Below are positions 16,472 to 25,756 of a stretch of 35,774 bases of DNA, one piece after another. This DNA comes from Alicycliphilus sp. (GTDB taxonomy: Bacteria; Pseudomonadota; Gammaproteobacteria; Burkholderiales; Burkholderiaceae_C). The position numbers and the translations under genes were made by a program. The DNA lies in the NCBI GenBank assembly GCA_018054745.1, contig JAGPIX010000013.1:1-35774 (forward strand), written 5' to 3'. The notes beneath the pieces were generated by a model. The model saw only the letters and a program-made list of their open reading frames with translations. It did no database searches and was not told the origin of the DNA. Positions within the stretch are counted from its first letter, which is position 1, and the number at the start of each line of letters is the position of its first letter.

Positions 16472-16943
16472 GCTGCGCCTGCCGGCACGGGCCCAGGCCG
16501 GCGAGGGCGCGCGAGCCGTGGTGCTGGACACCAACATCGTGCTGGATCTGTTCATCTTTGCCGACCCGGCCGTGGCCCCGCTGCGCGGCCTGCTGCAGGC
16601 GCGGCGCCTGCACTGGCTGGCCACCCAGTCCATGCGCGATGAGCTGGAGCGCGTGCTGCAATACGCACACCTGCAAGCACGCATGCAGTACTACGCCGTG
16701 TCTGCACCGGATCTGCTGGCGGCCTTCGACGCCGGCAGCACGCTGGTGCCGGCGCCGGTTCATGCCCCTTACACATGCAAGGACTTGGATGACCAGAAGT
16801 TCATCGACCTGGCGGTCGGACATGGCGCGATTCTGGTGTCCAAGGACAAGGCCGTTCTCTGTATGCGAAAACGGCTGCTGACCCTGGATGTGCAGGTGAC
16901 GAAAGCTATTGTTTTTGAGGGCGCATCGTCCTGTATCGGCTGA
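16461..16943 (+). CDS. PIN-domain ribonuclease-like protein
   Basis: 160 residues from the ATG at 16461, which lies inside the end of the methyltransferase gene (overlap 16461-16471). The PIN acidic residues are visible: VVLDTNIVLDLF at the start, a Glu in MRDELERVLQY, and DDQKFIDLAVGHGAILVSKD towards the C terminus. PIN proteins are metal-dependent RNases, and this sub-family is often labelled a toxin, but no antitoxin gene is present here; coupling to an RNA methyltransferase hints at RNA processing instead. The last codons (AIVFEG) coincide with a possible remnant of the dispersed repeat. Confidence 0.82.
   Translation: MHPELRLPARAQAGEGARAVVLDTNIVLDLFIFADPAVAPLRGLLQARRLHWLATQSMRDELERVLQYAHLQARMQYYAVSAPDLLAAFDAGSTLVPAPVHAPYTCKDLDDQKFIDLAVGHGAILVSKDKAVLCMRKRLLTLDVQVTKAIVFEGASSCIG
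16900..16922 (-). repeat. Possible half copy of the dispersed repeat
   Basis: Minus-strand CTCAAAAACAATAGCTTTCG resembles only the AT-rich edge plus the first AGCT of the repeat. It lies at the very 3' end of the PIN gene. Too short to be sure. Confidence 0.22.
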
Positions 16944-17006
16944 TCTGTGAACGCCTGCACAAGCAGGTGGGTATGCCGCGCCATCCATAAAACAAGGGAT
17001 GTGGTT

Positions 17007-17045
17007 TATACTAATGCCATAGGGTTAACACTTAGGGGTTAACCC
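17007..17045 (+). promoter_or_regulatory. Promoter and operator-like palindrome of the small unit
   Basis: TATACT at 17007-17012 is a good -10. Just after it GGGTTAAC occurs twice, at 17022-17029 and 17036-17043, 14 bases apart; the second is part of the perfect 10-base palindrome GGGTTAACCC (17036-17045). Their position across the likely start point (about 17019) suits a repressor site. No clear -35. Confidence 0.45.
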
Positions 17046-17060
17046 GGTGTTGGGAGGCGC

Positions 17061-17099
17061 TTGAGATGCGTGCCGCCATGCACTGGATGGGCATCTCAA
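17061..17099 (+). other. Leader hairpin of the small unit
   Basis: TTGAGATGC (17061-17069) pairs perfectly with GCATCTCAA (17091-17099); inside it GTGC (17070-17073) pairs with GCAC (17080-17083). The 3' arm ends two bases before the AGGAA that precedes the ATG at 17112. GGGAGG at 17052-17057 sits just upstream of the hairpin. Confidence 0.55.
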
Positions 17100-17111
17100 A
17101 CAGGAATCATC

Positions 17112-17189
17112 ATGCGCGCAACCATCCTCTCGATCATCGAGTTCATCCAAGAAGCCCGCCAGGCACGCCTGCCCGTCGCCTATCAGTGA
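17112..17189 (+). CDS. Candidate 25-residue small protein
   Basis: ATG at 17112 with AGGAA (17102-17106) before it, stop at 17187-17189. The product (MRATILSIIEFIQEARQARL plus five residues) is an amphipathic helix by pattern: Ile, Leu and Phe on one side, Glu, Gln and Arg on the other. Third codon positions are about 80 percent G or C, like genuine genes here. It has its own promoter-like sequence, a leader hairpin, a hairpin over the stop codon (TGATGCG 17187-17193 with CGCATCA 17209-17215, inner GGCC/GGCC) and a strong terminator, so it is a free-standing unit. I do not recognise a family. It could also be a regulatory RNA in which this frame is incidental. Confidence 0.5.
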   Translation: MRATILSIIEFIQEARQARLPVAYQ

Positions 17190-17224
17190 TGCGCGCGGCC
17201 TGCGGGCCCGCATCACCATGTTCA

Positions 17225-17261
17225 CGCCCCACTGCCTGACCGGCATGGGGCGTTTTGTTTT
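17225..17261 (+). terminator. Intrinsic terminator of the small unit
   Basis: CGCCCCA (17225-17231) pairs with TGGGGCG (17246-17252), with inner TGCC/GGCA, followed by TTTTGTTTT (17253-17261). Strong Rho-independent terminator that separates the small unit from the SEC-C gene. Confidence 0.88.
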
Positions 17262-17306
17262 GTGCTGCTTTATGACCCGTAGGCCGCGCATTGCAATGCG
17301 AACAAG

Positions 17307-17349
17307 CTATGAAAACAATAGTTCCACGGCAGGCGAGGCGCTACACTGG
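17307..17349 (+). repeat. Degenerate copy of the dispersed repeat before the SEC-C gene
   Basis: CTATGAAAACAATAG, then GGCGCTACACTGG, matches the edge and the second arm of the repeat as seen in the pncC copy (CTATCAAAAC... GCGCTACAGG). It includes TACACT (17342-17347), a possible -10 for the next gene. Weak. Confidence 0.3.
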
Positions 17350-17390
17350 CGCATCCTATTCCCCTCGCTGCCTTGCACCGGAATACCGCC

Positions 17391-18215
<825 letters not shown>

Positions 18216-18230
18216 GCCTGGCTCAGGCTC

Positions 18231-18746
18231 TCAGCCCAGCAGCCGCGCCAGCCGCGCCAGCGCATGGCGCACCGTCTGCGCGCGCACGGCGGCGCGGTCA
18301 CCGGCAAAGCGGCGCAGCTCGCTGTGCGTGGCGCCCTGTACCTGCCAGCCAAACCACACCGTGCCCACGGGTTTGTCGGCCGAGCCGCCCGTAGGGCCGG
18401 CCACGCCGGTCACGGCCAGGGCCACCTGGGCCGCGCTGTGCGCCACGGCGCCCTGGGCCATGGCGCGGGCCACGGCCTCGCTGACCGCGCCATGGCGCTC
18501 GATGAGGTCGGCGGGCACGCCCAGGCATTGCACCTTGGCGGCGTTGGAGTAGGTCACAAAGCCGCGCTCGAACCATTGGCTGGAGCCCGCCAGGTCGGTG
18601 CAGGCGGCGGCGATCAGGCCGCCGGTGCAGCTCTCGGCCGTGGCCAGCATCCAGCCATGCGCCAGCAGGCTGCTGGAAATATGAGTCAAATCGGCCTGTA
18701 GCGCTTTGTCATCAAGTGCTGACAGCTCATGTTTTGATAGTGTCAT
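18231..18746 (-). CDS. pncC: Nicotinamide-nucleotide amidohydrolase (CinA C-terminal family)
   Basis: 171 residues from the ATG at 18746 (MTLSKHELSAL), 5 bases after the pgpA stop; an ATG at 18773 inside pgpA is the alternative. The CinA C-terminal domain is complete: ATAESCTGGLIAAACTDLAG, FVTYSNAAKVQ, GAVSEAVARAMAQGA, and AVTGVAGPTGGSADKPVGTV. PncC deamidates NMN to NaMN in pyridine nucleotide recycling. There is no N-terminal MoaB-like domain, as is usual for stand-alone PncC. About the first 20 codons are made of a dispersed repeat. It is the last gene of a long minus-strand string. Confidence 0.9.
   Translation of the reverse strand: MTLSKHELSALDDKALQADLTHISSSLLAHGWMLATAESCTGGLIAAACTDLAGSSQWFERGFVTYSNAAKVQCLGVPADLIERHGAVSEAVARAMAQGAVAHSAAQVALAVTGVAGPTGGSADKPVGTVWFGWQVQGATHSELRRFAGDRAAVRAQTVRHALARLARLLG
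18681..18740 (-). repeat. Dispersed palindromic repeat forming the 5' end of pncC
   Basis: On the minus strand CTATCAAAACATGAGCTGTC, then AGCACTTGATGACAAAGC, then GCTACAGGCCGATTTGACTC. This is the clearest copy: arms CAGCACTT and AAGCGCTA fold on each other around a short loop. It encodes residues 3-22 of PncC, before the first conserved block. Confidence 0.62.
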
Positions 18747-18751
18747 GGGGC

Positions 18752-19270
18752 TCACCCGAAAAGGTGGCGCCACAGCGCCAGCACCAGCAGCGTGCAGCCC
18801 GCGGCCACCAGGTCGTCAAACAGAATGCCCCAGCCGCCGCGCCAGCCAAAACCCTTGAACAGCCGATCCGCCCAGGCCACGGGGCCGGGCTTGGCGGCGT
18901 CGAAGTAGCGAAACAGCGCGAATGCCGCGAGCTGGCCCCAGAAGCCCATGGGCATGGCCAGCCAGAGCACGATCCAGATGGCGACGATCTCGTCCCAGAC
19001 GATGCTGCCCGGATCGGCCACGCCCATGTGGCGCGCGGTGACGGTGCAGGCCCACCAGCCGAGCAACAGCGAGAAGCCGATCACCAGGCCCATGCCGAGG
19101 GGCGTGAGCCACAGCTCCAGCACCAGAAACGCCAGCCAGCCCCAGGCTGTGCCCACCGTGCCCGGCGCCATGGGCGACAGGCCGCTGCCAAAGCCCAGCG
19201 CGATGCAGTGGGCCGGGTGGGCGAGCAGAAAGGCCGGCGTGGGGCGGCGTGGGGCGGCGGCAGGATTCAT
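18752..19270 (-). CDS. pgpA: Phosphatidylglycerophosphatase A
   Basis: 172 residues. The PgpA family is shown by GFGSGLSPMAPGTVGTAWGW near the N terminus, the acidic WDEIVAIW in the middle and RLFKGFGWRGGWGILFDDLV near the end; four hydrophobic segments fit the known inner-membrane topology. It dephosphorylates phosphatidylglycerophosphate to phosphatidylglycerol. Proteobacteria often have thiL-pgpA-pncC in a row; here a phosphatase gene is wedged between thiL and pgpA. Confidence 0.93.
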   Translation of the reverse strand: MNPAAAPRRPTPAFLLAHPAHCIALGFGSGLSPMAPGTVGTAWGWLAFLVLELWLTPLGMGLVIGFSLLLGWWACTVTARHMGVADPGSIVWDEIVAIWIVLWLAMPMGFWGQLAAFALFRYFDAAKPGPVAWADRLFKGFGWRGGWGILFDDLVAAGCTLLVLALWRHLFG

Positions 19271-19288
19271 GAGGGGCGCATCATGCCA

Positions 19289-19828
19289 TCAGGGCTGACG
19301 CGCCTGCAGCGCGGCGAGCAGGCCGGCGCAGGCGTCCTCCACCAGATCCAGCACCTGCTCAAAGCCCTGGGCGCCGCCATAGTAGGGATCGGGCACGGCG
19401 TTGGCTTGGTGGCGCAGGCAGAACTGCGTGAGGCGGTGCACGCGCCCGGCATGGGCGGGCGGGCACAGCGCCAGGGCGGCCTGCTCATTGGCCTCGTCCA
19501 TGACCAGCACCAGGTCGAAGCGCTCGAAGTCGCGCGCCGTGAGCTGGCGCGCGCGCAGGCGCGAGAGGTCGTAGCCGCGCCGCGCCGCATGCTGCTGGGA
19601 GCGCTTGTCGGGCGCCACGCCGACATGAAAGCCATGGGTGCCGGCCGAATCCACCGTGATGCGCCTTTGCAGGCCGGCGCGCTGCACCAGGGCGCGCAGC
19701 ACGCCCTCGGCCGTGGGGCTGCGGCAGATGTTGCCCATGCACACCATGAGCAGATCCACGGACGGGCTGCCCGGCGTGCGTGCGCGCTCCAGCAGGGTTG
19801 GGGGCAATGGGGGGTGAGGGTGGGTCAT
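19289..19828 (-). CDS. Low-molecular-weight protein tyrosine phosphatase
   Basis: 179 residues. The P-loop CMGNICRSP (C-x5-R, about residues 30-37) and the general-acid loop DPYYGG near the C terminus are both present, with VDSAGTHGFHVG between, as in the LMW-PTP family. The N terminus is about 20 residues longer than usual. Bacterial members dephosphorylate tyrosine kinases of polysaccharide export or other targets; no such kinase is in this window. The start codon follows the thiL stop with no gap, and pgpA begins 18 bases after it, so it is inside the operon. Confidence 0.93.
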   Translation of the reverse strand: MTHPHPPLPPTLLERARTPGSPSVDLLMVCMGNICRSPTAEGVLRALVQRAGLQRRITVDSAGTHGFHVGVAPDKRSQQHAARRGYDLSRLRARQLTARDFERFDLVLVMDEANEQAALALCPPAHAGRVHRLTQFCLRHQANAVPDPYYGGAQGFEQVLDLVEDACAGLLAALQARQP

Positions 19829-20803
19829 TCAGGCAAAGTGGTCGAACGAGGCGAAGCGCCCCGGCAATGGCTGGCCCGTGCGATCGAGCAGGCGCAGGCC
19901 GGGCGCGGGCGTGATGCGGCCTATGCGTGTGACCTGCGTACCGCTGGCACTGGATGCGGCCTGCACGGCGGCGCGCCGTGCGGCAGGGGCGGTGAAGACC
20001 AGCTCGTAGTCGTCGCCACCGGCGAGTGCACATGGCATCATGGTTTCTGCATCAAAAATGCCTTTAGCATTTTCCTGTAGCGCGCCAGAAGCTAGCAAAT
20101 CAGTAGTGATGTGGACGTCGATCTCGGCCCCGACGCGGGAGGACTTGAGGACATGGCCCAGGTCGCCCAGCAGGCCGTCGCTGACATCGATGGCGCTGCT
20201 CGCCAGGCCGCGCAGCGCCAGCCCCAGCGCCACGCGCGGCGTGGGGCGCTCCAGCCTGGCGCGCAGGCGCGCCAGCGTGGCGGCGGGCAGATCCATCTGG
20301 CCGCGCAGCGCATCCAGCGCCAGGCGCGCCTCGCCCGGGCGGCCGCTGACCCAGATGTCGTCGCCCGCGCGTGCGCCGCCGCGCAGCAGCGCCTGGCCCG
20401 CGGGCACCTCGCCAAAGATGGTGACGCAGATGTTGAGCGGCCCGGCCGTGGTGTCGCCGCCGACCAGCTCGCAGCCATGCTGGTCGGCCAGGGCGAACAG
20501 GCCGTTGGCAAAACCCTGCAGCCAGGCTTCATCGACGCACGGCAGCGCCAGGGCCAGCGTGAAGGCCAGCGGCCGCGCGCCGCAGGCCGCCAGATCTGAC
20601 AGGTTCACCGCCAGGGCCTTGTGGCCCAGGGTCTCGGGATCGACGTCGGCAAAGAAATGCCGGCCCTCGACCAGCATGTCGCTGGACACCGCCAGCTGCA
20701 TGCCGGGCGCGGGCGCGAGCAGCGCGCAGTCGTCGCCCACGCCGAGTGCGGCGTGGCGCACGGGGCGCGTGAAAAAGCGTGCGATCAGGTCGAATTCACC
20801 CAT
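19829..20803 (-). CDS. thiL: Thiamine-monophosphate kinase
   Basis: 324 residues from the ATG at 20803 ([11 protein letters not shown]), which overlaps the end of the upstream ligase gene by 8 bases. ThiL marks are [63 protein letters not shown] and GGDDYELVF. It makes thiamine diphosphate from the monophosphate. Between [15 protein letters not shown] and the GGDDYEL block lies an AT-rich stretch (20051-20106) that seems to be a divergent copy of the dispersed repeat. Confidence 0.95.
   Translation of the reverse strand: MGEFDLIARFFTRPVRHAALGVGDDCALLAPAPGMQLAVSSDMLVEGRHFFADVDPETLGHKALAVNLSDLAACGARPLAFTLALALPCVDEAWLQGFANGLFALADQHGCELVGGDTTAGPLNICVTIFGEVPAGQALLRGGARAGDDIWVSGRPGEARLALDALRGQMDLPAATLARLRARLERPTPRVALGLALRGLASSAIDVSDGLLGDLGHVLKSSRVGAEIDVHITTDLLASGALQENAKGIFDAETMMPCALAGGDDYELVFTAPAARRAAVQAASSASGTQVTRIGRITPAPGLRLLDRTGQPLPGRFASFDHFA
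20051..20106 (-). repeat. Probable divergent copy of the dispersed repeat inside thiL
   Basis: Shares the 10-base core GCGCTACAGG (minus strand) with the pncC copy, plus a GCTAGC arm and AT-rich edges; the middle is shorter. It encodes [15 protein letters not shown]-like residues, a variable loop in ThiL. Confidence 0.4.
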
Positions 20804-21935
20804 GCTGGCCCCGAAAACGCAGCGCCGCCTGGCGCGAGACCTCGGCCAGCAGCTGCTCCTCGCGCATGCGTTCGCGCAGCCAACGCGCGTCGTTCTGGCC
20901 GGCCGCCGTTTCGCCGCGCAGCACATGCAGCGCGCCCGATGCGCCATGGGCGCCGGCGTGGCGCGCGATATGGTCCAGGGTCTGCAGAATGTGCTCGCGC
21001 AGCGGCATATGCTTGCCGGTGGCCGGATCGACATAGACCGCGTCCAGCCCGAAGCGGCAGGCCTGGAAGCGGTTGTAGGTGTAGACCAGGTAATCGTCCT
21101 CGGTCGGCATGAAGGGCTGCTCGGCCAGGAACCAGGCGGCCAGCGACTGTACGAAACCGGCCAGGGCGGCGGCGCGCTCGATCGTCAGCGGGGTGTCGAA
21201 GACGCGGATCTCAATCGTGCCGTACTCGGGCTTGGGGCGGATGTCCCAGTAGAAGTCCTTCATGCTCTTGACCACGCCGGTGTGCGTCATCTTCTCGAAG
21301 TACTGGCCGAACTCGTCCCAGGTCAGCACAAAGGGCGCGCGCCCCGACAGCGGAAAGGCAAACACCGAGTTCAGGCGCGCCGAGTCAAACGCCGTGTCCT
21401 GCCCCTGCACATAGGGACTGGAGGCCGACAGCGCGATGCAGTGCGGGATGTAGCGGCTCATGCGGTGCAGCATCAAGAGGGCCGCGTCCGCGTCCGGGCA
21501 GCCTATGTGCACATGCTGGCCAAAGATGGTGAACTGCTTGGACAGGTAGCCGTACAGCGTTGAGAGCTCCTGAAAACGCGGCTTGTCGTAGATGCGCCGC
21601 TCGTGCCACTGCTGGAAGGGGTGGGTGCCGCCGCCGACCACGGCGATGTTCAGCTTGTCGGCGCTCTTCACCAGCGCGTCGCGGATCTGCGTCAGCTGGC
21701 CCAGCACCTCGGAGCTGCTGTGGCACACGCCGGTGGAGATCTCGATCATGCTGTTGGTCATCTCCGGCACCACGCTGCCGGGCAGCGGCGTCTTGTGCAT
21801 CAGGCGCAGCATGTCCTCGGCATAGGGCGCCAGGTCGTAGTCGTGGGTGCTGACGAGTTGCAGCTCCAGCTCCACGCCCAGGGTCAGCGGTTCGGAGTGG
21901 GAAAAGGCTTCAAGACTCACGGCCGGATCCTCCAC
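20796..21935 (-). CDS. YbdK-family carboxylate-amine ligase (GCS2)
   Basis: 379 residues from the ATG at 21935; a GTG at 21920 (VSLEAF) is an alternative and would shorten the overlap with the antiporter gene. Family signatures are [12 protein letters not shown] near the N terminus, [32 protein letters not shown] and [13 protein letters not shown]. YbdK proteins show weak gamma-glutamyl-cysteine ligase activity in vitro; their true substrate is not settled. The gene overlaps both neighbours (antiporter stop and thiL start), which suggests translational coupling. Confidence 0.9.
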   Translation of the reverse strand: MEDPAVSLEAFSHSEPLTLGVELELQLVSTHDYDLAPYAEDMLRLMHKTPLPGSVVPEMTNSMIEISTGVCHSSSEVLGQLTQIRDALVKSADKLNIAVVGGGTHPFQQWHERRIYDKPRFQELSTLYGYLSKQFTIFGQHVHIGCPDADAALLMLHRMSRYIPHCIALSASSPYVQGQDTAFDSARLNSVFAFPLSGRAPFVLTWDEFGQYFEKMTHTGVVKSMKDFYWDIRPKPEYGTIEIRVFDTPLTIERAAALAGFVQSLAAWFLAEQPFMPTEDDYLVYTYNRFQACRFGLDAVYVDPATGKHMPLREHILQTLDHIARHAGAHGASGALHVLRGETAAGQNDARWLRERMREEQLLAEVSRQAALRFRGQHG

Positions 21936-23172
21936 GTTGGTTGCGGCCGCCGGGCGTCAGCCAGGGCTTGGAGCTTTCGCCCGCGCGGTAGATGGCGAAC
22001 GCGGCGATCACCGCGCCCAGCAGCTCCATGACCAGGATGGCCGGCAGGGCGATGCGCGCGATCAGCTCGCCGGTGTCGGCGCTGGCCTGCACAAACTGCG
22101 AGGCCACGAGCAGCGCGATGGCCGACATCGGCGTCATGGCGCAGCCCACCCACAGTGCCTGGCGCCAGCTGGCGCCGCTGCCCACATTGCCCAGGCCCAC
22201 GCCCACCGCCTTGGCTGCCAGGCGCACCACGATCAGCGCCAGCACGCTGCCGGCCACCGGCGCGCTCCACTGCCCCTGCGCGGCCACGGTGGAGACGAGC
22301 ACGAACATCAGCATGGTCAGCAGCGACGTGGCCGTGCCCATCTGCCTTGGCCAGGCCCAGGGGCGCGGGTGCAGCTGCTTGAGCAGCATGCCGCCCAGCA
22401 GCGCCGCCAGCGGCGCCGAGCCGCCCATGTGCGCGGTGACGGCGGTGCTGGCGGCTATCAGCGCCAGCAGCAAGATAGTGGTGTTTTCGCTCGTCGGGCT
22501 CATCACGCGCAGCGCCAGGCGCATCACCAGCGACAGCAGCGCACCCACCGCCACCGACACGCCCAGCACCACCAGCACCGGGTAGATCTGGCCCAGCAGG
22601 CTGCTGGCCGGCCGCTGCAGCAGGCCGGCCTGGGCGCTGCCCAGGGCCAGCGCGTACAGCGAGGACAGCGTGGCCAGCACCACGGCGCGGTCCGTCACCG
22701 GGCCGGCGGCGCGCGTGTCGTTGACCACGCGCGTGAGCACCGCCGGCGACGCCGCCAGCGCCACCATGGCCAGCGGAGCGGCGGCAGGCGCGGGCACGCC
22801 CAGCCACAGCATGACCCAATACACCGCGGCATAGGTCAGGGCCGACTCGGCCACGCTTTGCACCAGCACCATGGGGTTGTGGCGGAACCAGCGCAGCGGG
22901 ATGCGCCCGCCGGCCTCGAACAGCACCACGGCCACGGCCAGCTCCACCAGGAACAGGCCTATGCCCTGCAGCGGCCAGACCGCGCCGCCAAAGCCGGCCA
23001 GGCCGGCAATCGTGCCCACCAGCGTGTAGCCCACCACCTTGGGCAGGCCGCTGTGGCGCTGCACCAGATAGCCGGCCACCGTGGCCACGGCCAGCAAGAG
23101 CGCCCACTGCACGGTGGGCAGCCCGGCCGATGGGCGCAGCCACTGTGCCCAAAAGTCTGTCAGTTCATTCAT
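21910..23172 (-). CDS. Cation:proton antiporter, Kef/CPA2 type
   Basis: 420 residues from the ATG at 23172 ([11 protein letters not shown]). The chain is almost wholly hydrophobic with about 12 spans; recognisable pieces are [52 protein letters not shown] and [19 protein letters not shown]. This matches the Na+/H+ or K+/H+ exchanger family CPA2; no C-terminal RCK (TrkA-N) domain is present. Ion specificity cannot be told. A 152-base gap separates it from the gene upstream, so it may have its own promoter; its end overlaps the ligase gene. Confidence 0.85.
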   Translation of the reverse strand: MNELTDFWAQWLRPSAGLPTVQWALLLAVATVAGYLVQRHSGLPKVVGYTLVGTIAGLAGFGGAVWPLQGIGLFLVELAVAVVLFEAGGRIPLRWFRHNPMVLVQSVAESALTYAAVYWVMLWLGVPAPAAAPLAMVALAASPAVLTRVVNDTRAAGPVTDRAVVLATLSSLYALALGSAQAGLLQRPASSLLGQIYPVLVVLGVSVAVGALLSLVMRLALRVMSPTSENTTILLLALIAASTAVTAHMGGSAPLAALLGGMLLKQLHPRPWAWPRQMGTATSLLTMLMFVLVSTVAAQGQWSAPVAGSVLALIVVRLAAKAVGVGLGNVGSGASWRQALWVGCAMTPMSAIALLVASQFVQASADTGELIARIALPAILVMELLGAVIAAFAIYRAGESSKPWLTPGGRNQRGGSGRES

Positions 23173-23324
23173 GCTTGTCCTTCCGTCTCGCGCGGGCGTG
23201 GCCCGCCTGATGCCGGAGCAGGGGGGAGTCGGCTGCACTCCCAGCGCCTTGTGTGCCCGGAACGGATGCAGCCGCTCGGCGGTCTGCATGCTGCGCGCCA
23301 TGCGGCGCGCCTGGTTCCACCTTA

Positions 23325-25313
23325 TCAGACGCTGCCGCGCGTAGGGGCAAAGAAGCTCAGCGGTGCATGGCGCCAGCGTGCGCGCAGCGCGCGGTAGATG
23401 CGCCTGCGGTCCACGCGCGCCACGTTGTGCGCGCGCAGCGCCAGATGGAACGCCAGGTAAAAGCTCACGATGACGTTGAGCGCGCCGTTGAACGGTATCA
23501 GCGCCACGGCCCACCAGAAGGCCTGGCTGTGCACCGCGTCCATGCCCAGCGTGGCGGCGGCCACGCCGATCTGGCCCGTGGTCAGCGTGACGTGGCGCAC
23601 CTCCAGCCCCAGGCCGAAGAAGGCGGCAAACGCCGGCGTCAGCCCGAGCATGAAGCCCAGCGAGACATTCGCCGCCAGGCCCGAGATGTTGCCGCGCAGG
23701 AAATGCGCCCAGCGCGCGGCGCGGCGCCGGCCCAGCACGCCGGTGATGCGCGGGTTGTACTGGATGGCCGAATCCAGGCGGTGCAGCACGAACCAGTTTT
23801 CCACCCAGCCGGCAAAGATGCTGGAGGCAAACAGCAGCACGCCGGTAAAGGCGGCAAACAGCAGCGATGGCCCGAGCAGGTGCAGCGTATCCAGCGTTTG
23901 CATGGCGTGCCCGGCATCGATGGCGGGCCGGCCCAGCGCCTGGGCGATGAGCCAGGCCAGCGCCAGCGCCGCCGGAAACACCAGCAGCACGTTGCCCAGC
24001 ACCGCCGCCACCTGCGAGCGCACCAGTTGCGTGACCTTGTCCACGAAGGCCTGCACGTCCGCGTCGTCGTCCAGCTCCTTGAGCTTGGCGGCCATGGCCG
24101 GCGCCGTCATCGCCGGCTGCTTGGTGGCCACGGTGAAATGCAGCAGCTGTATCAGCACGAAGCTGATCGCGTAGTTGACCCCGGCCATGAAGCCGCCCCA
24201 GAAGGCCGACAGCGCCAGCGCGTACAGGCCGAACTTGACCAGCGTGGTGGCGGCCATCACCAGGCCGCCGCCCGCGGCCTGGCGCACCATGGCCAGGTAT
24301 TCGCCGCCGGTGCGCGTGATGTAGTGTTCGCCCGTCTCGGCGCTGCGCTCGGCCACCTTGGCCGCCAGCAGCGAGGAGTTGACGGCGATCAGCGCGCGCA
24401 GGCTGCGCCGCTCGCGCCCCACGTTCACCAGCCGCGCCATGAACCTGGTGGCGGCCACCACCGGGCGCGGCGCGAGCAGGCATTCCAGCAGCTCGCGCAC
24501 CCGCAGGATGCGCTCGCGCAGCTGGCGCAGGCGAAACACCAGGCCCACCGAGATGCCCTCGTCCTCGAAATGCGCATACACGCTGCCGGCAGCGGCGCGG
24601 CAGGCGTCCAGGTGCTCGCGCAGGCGCTGCACCGCTTCCTGCAGCCGGTCGTCGGTGCGCAGCGGGTGCAACACCTCCACGCGCAGGCTCTCGGTGTCGC
24701 GCAGCAGCACATGGAAGGGCTGGGCCTGGCGCGTGGCCTCGCTCATGCGCAGGCGCAGCTCGGGCGCAAAGCCGGTGGCCAGGATCTGCCCGGCGCAGTA
24801 GCTGATGGCGTCCAGCAGGTCGCGCTGCCAGGCGCTGGCGCCGGCGCTGCTGTCCTCCTGCGCGGGGATCAGCACGGCCAGCAGGCGCTCGAGCAGCGCC
24901 GCGTCCAGCGCCGCCAGCCAGCGCGCGTCGAATTCATGCGGCAGGGCCAGCATGAACAGCTCGGACGCGTCCAGCGTGTCGGGGCTGGTGGGCAGCAGCT
25001 TGTGGCGCAGGCGCTCGGCCAGCTCGCTGGCCATGGAGCTGCGCTGCGCAAAGCCGAAGTCGGCCAGCAGCGTGGTGATGTCCAGCTGCCCGGTCAGCGC
25101 CGCCCACCAGGCCTGCAGGCGCGTGCGGGTGTCGGCCGACTGCTCGGCGGCCTGCACCAGCTGGGCCACGCGGTCGGTGGCCGCCTGCACCACCTGGCTG
25201 TCGCCGCGCACCCAGTCCAGCAGGGCGATGAGCTGCAGATGGCGCTGTGCGGCGGCCGCCTCGGGGTCCAGGGCGGCCAGCAGTTGCGCCAGATCGGCGC
25301 GCTTGCGGCTCAA
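23325..25313 (-). CDS. Gcr-type 'site-specific recombinase' membrane protein
   Basis: About 662 residues if started at the TTG at 25313, which overlaps the apaG stop by 4 bases (ATTGA); the frame is open upstream but inside apaG. The family is generally labelled site-specific recombinase after a gonococcal protein. What can be seen does not support that: the first 370 residues are helical and soluble-looking, then come several strong membrane spans ([60 protein letters not shown] and others), and there is no serine- or tyrosine-recombinase active-site pattern. Function is best called unknown. Confidence 0.75.
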   Translation of the reverse strand: MSRKRADLAQLLAALDPEAAAAQRHLQLIALLDWVRGDSQVVQAATDRVAQLVQAAEQSADTRTRLQAWWAALTGQLDITTLLADFGFAQRSSMASELAERLRHKLLPTSPDTLDASELFMLALPHEFDARWLAALDAALLERLLAVLIPAQEDSSAGASAWQRDLLDAISYCAGQILATGFAPELRLRMSEATRQAQPFHVLLRDTESLRVEVLHPLRTDDRLQEAVQRLREHLDACRAAAGSVYAHFEDEGISVGLVFRLRQLRERILRVRELLECLLAPRPVVAATRFMARLVNVGRERRSLRALIAVNSSLLAAKVAERSAETGEHYITRTGGEYLAMVRQAAGGGLVMAATTLVKFGLYALALSAFWGGFMAGVNYAISFVLIQLLHFTVATKQPAMTAPAMAAKLKELDDDADVQAFVDKVTQLVRSQVAAVLGNVLLVFPAALALAWLIAQALGRPAIDAGHAMQTLDTLHLLGPSLLFAAFTGVLLFASSIFAGWVENWFVLHRLDSAIQYNPRITGVLGRRRAARWAHFLRGNISGLAANVSLGFMLGLTPAFAAFFGLGLEVRHVTLTTGQIGVAAATLGMDAVHSQAFWWAVALIPFNGALNVIVSFYLAFHLALRAHNVARVDRRRIYRALRARWRHAPLSFFAPTRGSV

Positions 25314-25717
25314 TGCAGCACCCGTGGCGTGGCCGGCCGGCCCGGGTCGCCGCCGGAGTCGGCCTCGAGCAGGAACAGGGCGATGGGGCAGTCGAACTGC
25401 TCGCCGTCCTCGGCCACGCACAGGTAGCTGCCATGCATGCTGCCGCTGGCCGTGCGCAGGCGGCAGCCGCTGGTGTATTCAAAGGCCTCGCCGGGCTTGA
25501 GCAGCGGCTGCTGGCCGACCACGCCCAGGCCCTTGACCTCCTGCCGGTGGCCGTTGGCGTCGCAGATGATCCAGTGGCGCGCGATCAGCTGCGCGGCGGT
25601 GTCGCCGGTGTTGCTGATGGTGATGGTGTAGGCAAAGCCGTACGCGTCCTCGTCGGGGCTGGACTGCTCGGGCAGGTACTGGGGTTGCACCTCTACGGTG
25701 AATTGGTACTTGGGCAT
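25310..25717 (-). CDS. apaG: ApaG protein
   Basis: 135 residues from the ATG at 25717 ([20 protein letters not shown]). ApaG family strands are evident: YAYTITISN-type [60 protein letters not shown] and GSMHGSYLC. ApaG has an FN3-like fold and in enterobacteria is linked to Co2+/Mg2+ resistance; its exact role is open. It is the first gene of the minus-strand string and divergent from rpe with only 39 bases between the start codons. Confidence 0.93.
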   Translation of the reverse strand: MPKYQFTVEVQPQYLPEQSSPDEDAYGFAYTITISNTGDTAAQLIARHWIICDANGHRQEVKGLGVVGQQPLLKPGEAFEYTSGCRLRTASGSMHGSYLCVAEDGEQFDCPIALFLLEADSGGDPGRPATPRVLH

Positions 25718-25743
25718 GGCGCAATGGTAGCTTTGCCAGCTGC

Positions 25744-25749
25744 GACAAT
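25744..25749 (+). promoter_or_regulatory. Possible -10 for rpe
   Basis: GACAAT, 7 bases before the preferred rpe ATG (25757), in the 39-base gap to the divergent apaG. If used, the rpe mRNA would have almost no leader. No good -35 and no Shine-Dalgarno are visible. Confidence 0.25.
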
Positions 25750-25756
25750 GCGCGCC

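Noticed and set aside
16461-16943. Toxin-antitoxin pair
   Set aside because: Only the PIN gene is present; no small antitoxin frame lies before or after it.
17066-17239. 57-codon frame in the small unit, with GGGAGG well placed before its ATG
   Set aside because: Third positions are not G/C-rich, the product looks random, and the frame ends inside the terminator. The 25-codon frame is preferred, although a leader role is not excluded.
23325-25313. Mobile element because of a recombinase-type gene
   Set aside because: No recombinase motifs, no flanking repeats, no cargo, and it is embedded in a housekeeping operon.
21847-25427. Long plus-strand frames (516 and 724 codons) opposite the antiporter and apaG-recombinase genes
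   Set aside because: The products are His/Gln/Arg-rich without domains; the minus-strand genes there are coherent proteins with overlapping starts and stops.
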